Source of the DNA: Cladobotryum mycophilum
Taxonomy: Eukaryota; Ascomycota; Sordariomycetes; Hypocreales; Hypocreaceae
NCBI GenBank assembly: GCA_036429605.1
Contig: JAVFKD010000015.1
Coordinates: 2,317,421 to 2,381,420 of the forward strand
DNA length: 64,000 nucleotides
Direction: 5' to 3'
The notes under the pieces are model-generated. The model was given only the letters and a program-made list of their open reading frames with translations. It had not been told where the DNA came from and searched no databases. Below, piece after piece: positions 61,159 through 64,000 of the stretch. Position 1 is the first letter of the stretch, and each line of letters opens with the position of its first letter. The translations under genes and the position numbers were made by a program.

Positions 61159-64000
61159 ATGGCGTTTTCTCACAAGCCAACTGTTGTAAATCTATCCAGT
61201 ATGTCGCGTTTTATCCTCATTAGATTGAGCTTAGATTAACTATTTACAGATGAGATCAAAACCGGTTCTCTAAAAGAACGTGAAAAGGCCGTGGACGGTA
61301 AGCTTAAAGACAGCGATTATGTGACCTGATGGGGTTCTAATTTGCGTTCAGATCTGGCTCATCTCTTGAATCCGCGAAATAGATCAACCAACCTGCAAGT
61401 ACCTCCCAGGATGTCTTGATCTGCCACCGTTCTAACATCAAGACAGCTCCAATCTCACAGACAAGGGTTATCATGACATATTCGAGGCCATCTTCGGCTT
61501 CGTCTTGCGTGAGAAGCCAACACTGTATAACAAAAAGAAGTCACAGTCGACGTCCAACTCCGCCGCCACCCGACTTTCTAAATGTGCCGCGGCAGTCAGG
61601 GCAGCTGCAAGTCGCGGGGTGTCAAAAATTGGTCGTAAAACTCTGCTTGCCATTGTTGATCACATTACCCAAGTACTGCCCGGCCCTGATGAAGGATATG
61701 TCGCTCCATTGCTACAGGATTATGTCAAGGCCCTTGCCGAAGTGCTATCTCGACAGGCAAATGTAGAACTGCTTGCTCGAAAAGATGGCGCCCCATGGGA
61801 GCTATGCGTCGACTTCTTCCTCGACATTTCGCTGCATACTCTTCCGGATGAAGCGAATCTGACCTCGATATCGCATGCCAGGGCGTCGCCTGCGCCTACA
61901 GGCTCCTCACTGCGATCTACAGCACGGTCCAATTCATCTCTACAAGCCCAGAGCAGCCGTGGGGCACAAGTTGAAGGAGGTCCTTTGAGAGATACACTAG
62001 AAGGGTTAAATTACTTAGTATCCGCAGCCAATGCCCCGGTCTTACGTCGTGTTAAGGACATTGCCAGCCTGGTATCAAGGATTCTAAAAATGAAGCATCT
62101 CAGTCTCGGTTCAATGCAAACACTATGCTTCTCAATCATCAATGCCATTTTTTCCGCCACCGAAGCCGATGAATTAGTTGATGCTACGGACCTTGTAAAA
62201 GATGTTCTGCCGCTTATGGGTTACTGGTGGCGTGCTGAAAAGGTTTCTCAAGACGAGCTCATCAAAGGACTGAGAAACGAGATATCGCGGTGTATCTTTC
62301 TTATGCACTTGCACATAGAGCATCTTGCGGTCCATCTTTGGGATGTAGATGTTCGTAGTCATTTAGAAAACTTGATAGAGCCCTTGTGGCAGGAGTATTC
62401 GAAGCGCGGCGAAGCTTTCCGGTTGCAGCTCCACGATCTCACATTTACAGCATCAAGACTACCGCATGACTCTATGCGGCTAGGTATCTTTGGGCTCCGT
62501 CCTCATAACCTAGAAGGAGAAAGCCACTGGGCCATAGTCCAGAATATTGCCCTTCTCGAGGCAATGCTCATGAGACCCAAAAAAGATGTCACACGGGATG
62601 GCGCAGAGAGTGAAGGACAGCCTCGCAAAAAGAAGCGGACATACCATGAACCCAGTTCAATTAGACTTAAACTCAAGTCCAAAGATGAACGCGTTTTACG
62701 AACGGCTCTACAGTTGGTGCCATTCGTGTTAGCGACCAACACCTTGACGTCTAATGAAATCGATGAACTACTTGCAGACCTTGTCACTTTCGCTGGAGAC
62801 AAGAATGCAATCACAGCATCATGGGCATTCGTTGCATGTTCTAGGTAAGCTCACAAACCTTTGCTCATGGATTGATAACTTACTATGATAGCTGCGTGCT
62901 GTGGTCCAAGGTCTGTCATCGCCAAAAGGACACATGGAGACAAATATGGCATCTTGCTGCCCGGTCAGTGAGCCTCCCAGCGACAAGTCGCGCGGCTTGT
63001 CTACTGCTCCACAGTATCATTGAGGCAGACATTCTGCCATACCATACATTGTCGGACGATATCAACAGCATTGTGACCAATGCAGACATCAATGGTCCTG
63101 GCATCTTATGTGATACATCACTGGCCTTGATGTTTCACCTGTTCCATGAGCGTAATACAAGACTGCCAAGTGCCGGCCAGAGCACTTCTGGTCACATAAT
63201 TCGATGGGTATTCTTGAGATGGAATCCAAGTAGGTTCATTAAATCGAAGAAAATAACAACCGTGCTAACAGGAATGCATAGGTGAGCTGACATATGCATC
63301 GTTTCATTCTGCTCATGTTCGCCCAATCGACTTTATAAACCTTCTACGTGTTTGCTGTGGGGTACGGCCATTATCCTCGATACCTCAAGATGCGATTTCC
63401 GGGACCACGCTCGCTGAGACTTGGAAGTCTCAGCGGGAAATTGTTCAGTTCAATACCTACCTTCTTCTCCTAGAAAAAAGGAGAACGATACCGATCCAAT
63501 ATCTTGTGCATACGTATCCAGAAAAGATAGGGCTGCGCCGGTAGCTGATGCAAGCAGCTTCTTCGCGTCTAAGAAATTGGTCATGGAGCTTCTTTATCCC
63601 AAGGTGGAAGAATTGCGAGAGCTTTGTGCCTCGTGGACCAAGAAGGCCAGCGAAGGGGGCAGTCAGATATCTCTTGATCGATTCCAAAGTCTCCTGTCGG
63701 CTTGTATGATCGGAACAGTGCTTATGGCTCATGTAAATGACCTCAACTCTGTTCAGTCATCTTCTGTGGAAGCGCTTCTTTTGGAACTCGTGGAAGGAGG
63801 TGTAACTGCAGCACTCAACTCCGTAGAACCTACAACTTTCATTAATCTAATTCTACGAGAAGTGCGATCCTGTATCCCCAGCATCAACACGTCAGATCTC
63901 ACTCAGTTACATGGCGAAAATCAAGGCCTACTTCATCTTCTTACCATGATTTTGGAAACCATAGAACAACGGCAGCCTAGCCAAAGCTCATGGGATCAAT
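61159..64000 (+). CDS. TEL1: ATM-type PI3K-like protein kinase TEL1, N-terminal part, with an apparent 1-base frameshift
   Basis: TEL1 senses double-strand breaks with the MRX/MRN complex and maintains telomeres; the kinase domain lies beyond the window. Exons: 61159-61198, 61250-61297, 61352-61394, 61447-62844, 62892-63229 and 63282 onward. The N-terminal TAN-like motif GSLKEREKAVDDLAHLL is present, followed by helical repeats (NLTDKGYHDIFEAIFGFVLREK, GVSKIGRKTLLAIVDHI). Intron 3 (61395-61446) only keeps frame if it starts at GCAAGT, so it appears to be GC-AG. In exon 6 the frame breaks at an A6 run (63474-63479): YLLLLEK before it, and NDTDPISCAYVSRKD...KLVMELLYPKVEEL after it in another frame. 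One extra A rejoins them. The frame is then open to base 64000. Identification rests on N-terminal features alone but is fairly secure. Confidence 0.83.

Noticed and set aside
17048..63479. Programmed -1 ribosomal frameshifting as the reason for the five frame breaks
   Set aside because: The sites share only a homopolymer, lack a clear X-XXY-YYZ heptamer with a downstream pseudoknot, and lie in unrelated genes with no known frameshifting. A lost base is simpler.
1..64000. A biosynthetic, defence or toxin gene cluster
   Set aside because: Neighbouring genes are unrelated housekeeping functions; a lone ABC transporter is not accompanied by synthase, P450 or regulator genes.

Overview
This is a window of nuclear DNA from a filamentous ascomycete fungus, most likely Sordariomycetes and probably Hypocreales. 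The evidence is short introns (about 48-125 bp) with fungal donors (GTAAGT-like) and CTAAC-type branch points, genes on both strands separated by 0.3-1.5 kb, and protein families typical of Pezizomycotina. I saw no tRNA, rRNA, CRISPR array or intact transposon. Species assignment is inference.

Layout. 1-537: C-terminus of a probable transcription factor. 1.9-8.2 kb (-): separase, opposite a small mitochondrial membrane protein (DUF5321-like, 8.6-9.2 kb). 9.3-10.5 kb (-): a headless sirtuin remnant and a small three-helix membrane protein. 11.9-13.5 kb (+): MMT-type mitochondrial metal transporter. 14.4-16.3 kb (+): xylulokinase. 16.4-17.3 kb (-): spliceosomal CWC15, divergent from exosome subunit RRP45 (17.6-18.5 kb). 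18.7-19.4 kb (-): ARL3/ARFRP1 GTPase. 20.8-23.1 kb (+): endosomal Na+/H+ exchanger NHX1. 23.7-28.8 kb (-): NuA4 scaffold EAF1/VID21, divergent from splicing factor SPP2 (29.8-30.9 kb). 31.3-33.2 kb (-): YBP1/YBP2-family protein. 33.8-37.3 kb (-): mitochondrial DNA polymerase MIP1.

From 37.3 to 45.7 kb the sequence is gene-poor. It holds two small cysteine-rich genes of unknown family, one carrying stop codons, and a dispersed repeat pair that differs only by transitions over its best-aligned part. The conserved genes then resume: an MDR-type ABC transporter (45.7-49.8 kb, +), an orphan gag-like ORF (51.1-51.7 kb, -), a RING-finger protein resembling Slx8 (52.8-54.4 kb, +), the inner-ring nucleoporin NUP192 (55.1-60.4 kb, -), and the start of the ATM-type kinase TEL1 (61.2 kb to the window end, +).

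The genes are housekeeping functions with no operon or cluster logic: chromosome segregation, RNA processing, nuclear transport, chromatin, mitochondrial DNA and DNA-damage signalling. The main technical message is that five conserved genes (CWC15, YBP-like, MIP1, NUP192, TEL1) each carry one apparent single-base deletion in a homopolymer. This points to a consensus-quality problem rather than five dead essential genes. Two introns (in xylulokinase and TEL1) appear to be of the GC-AG class. I found no convincing new multi-gene system. The most original items are the cysteine-rich genes, the gag-like orphan and the truncated sirtuin.
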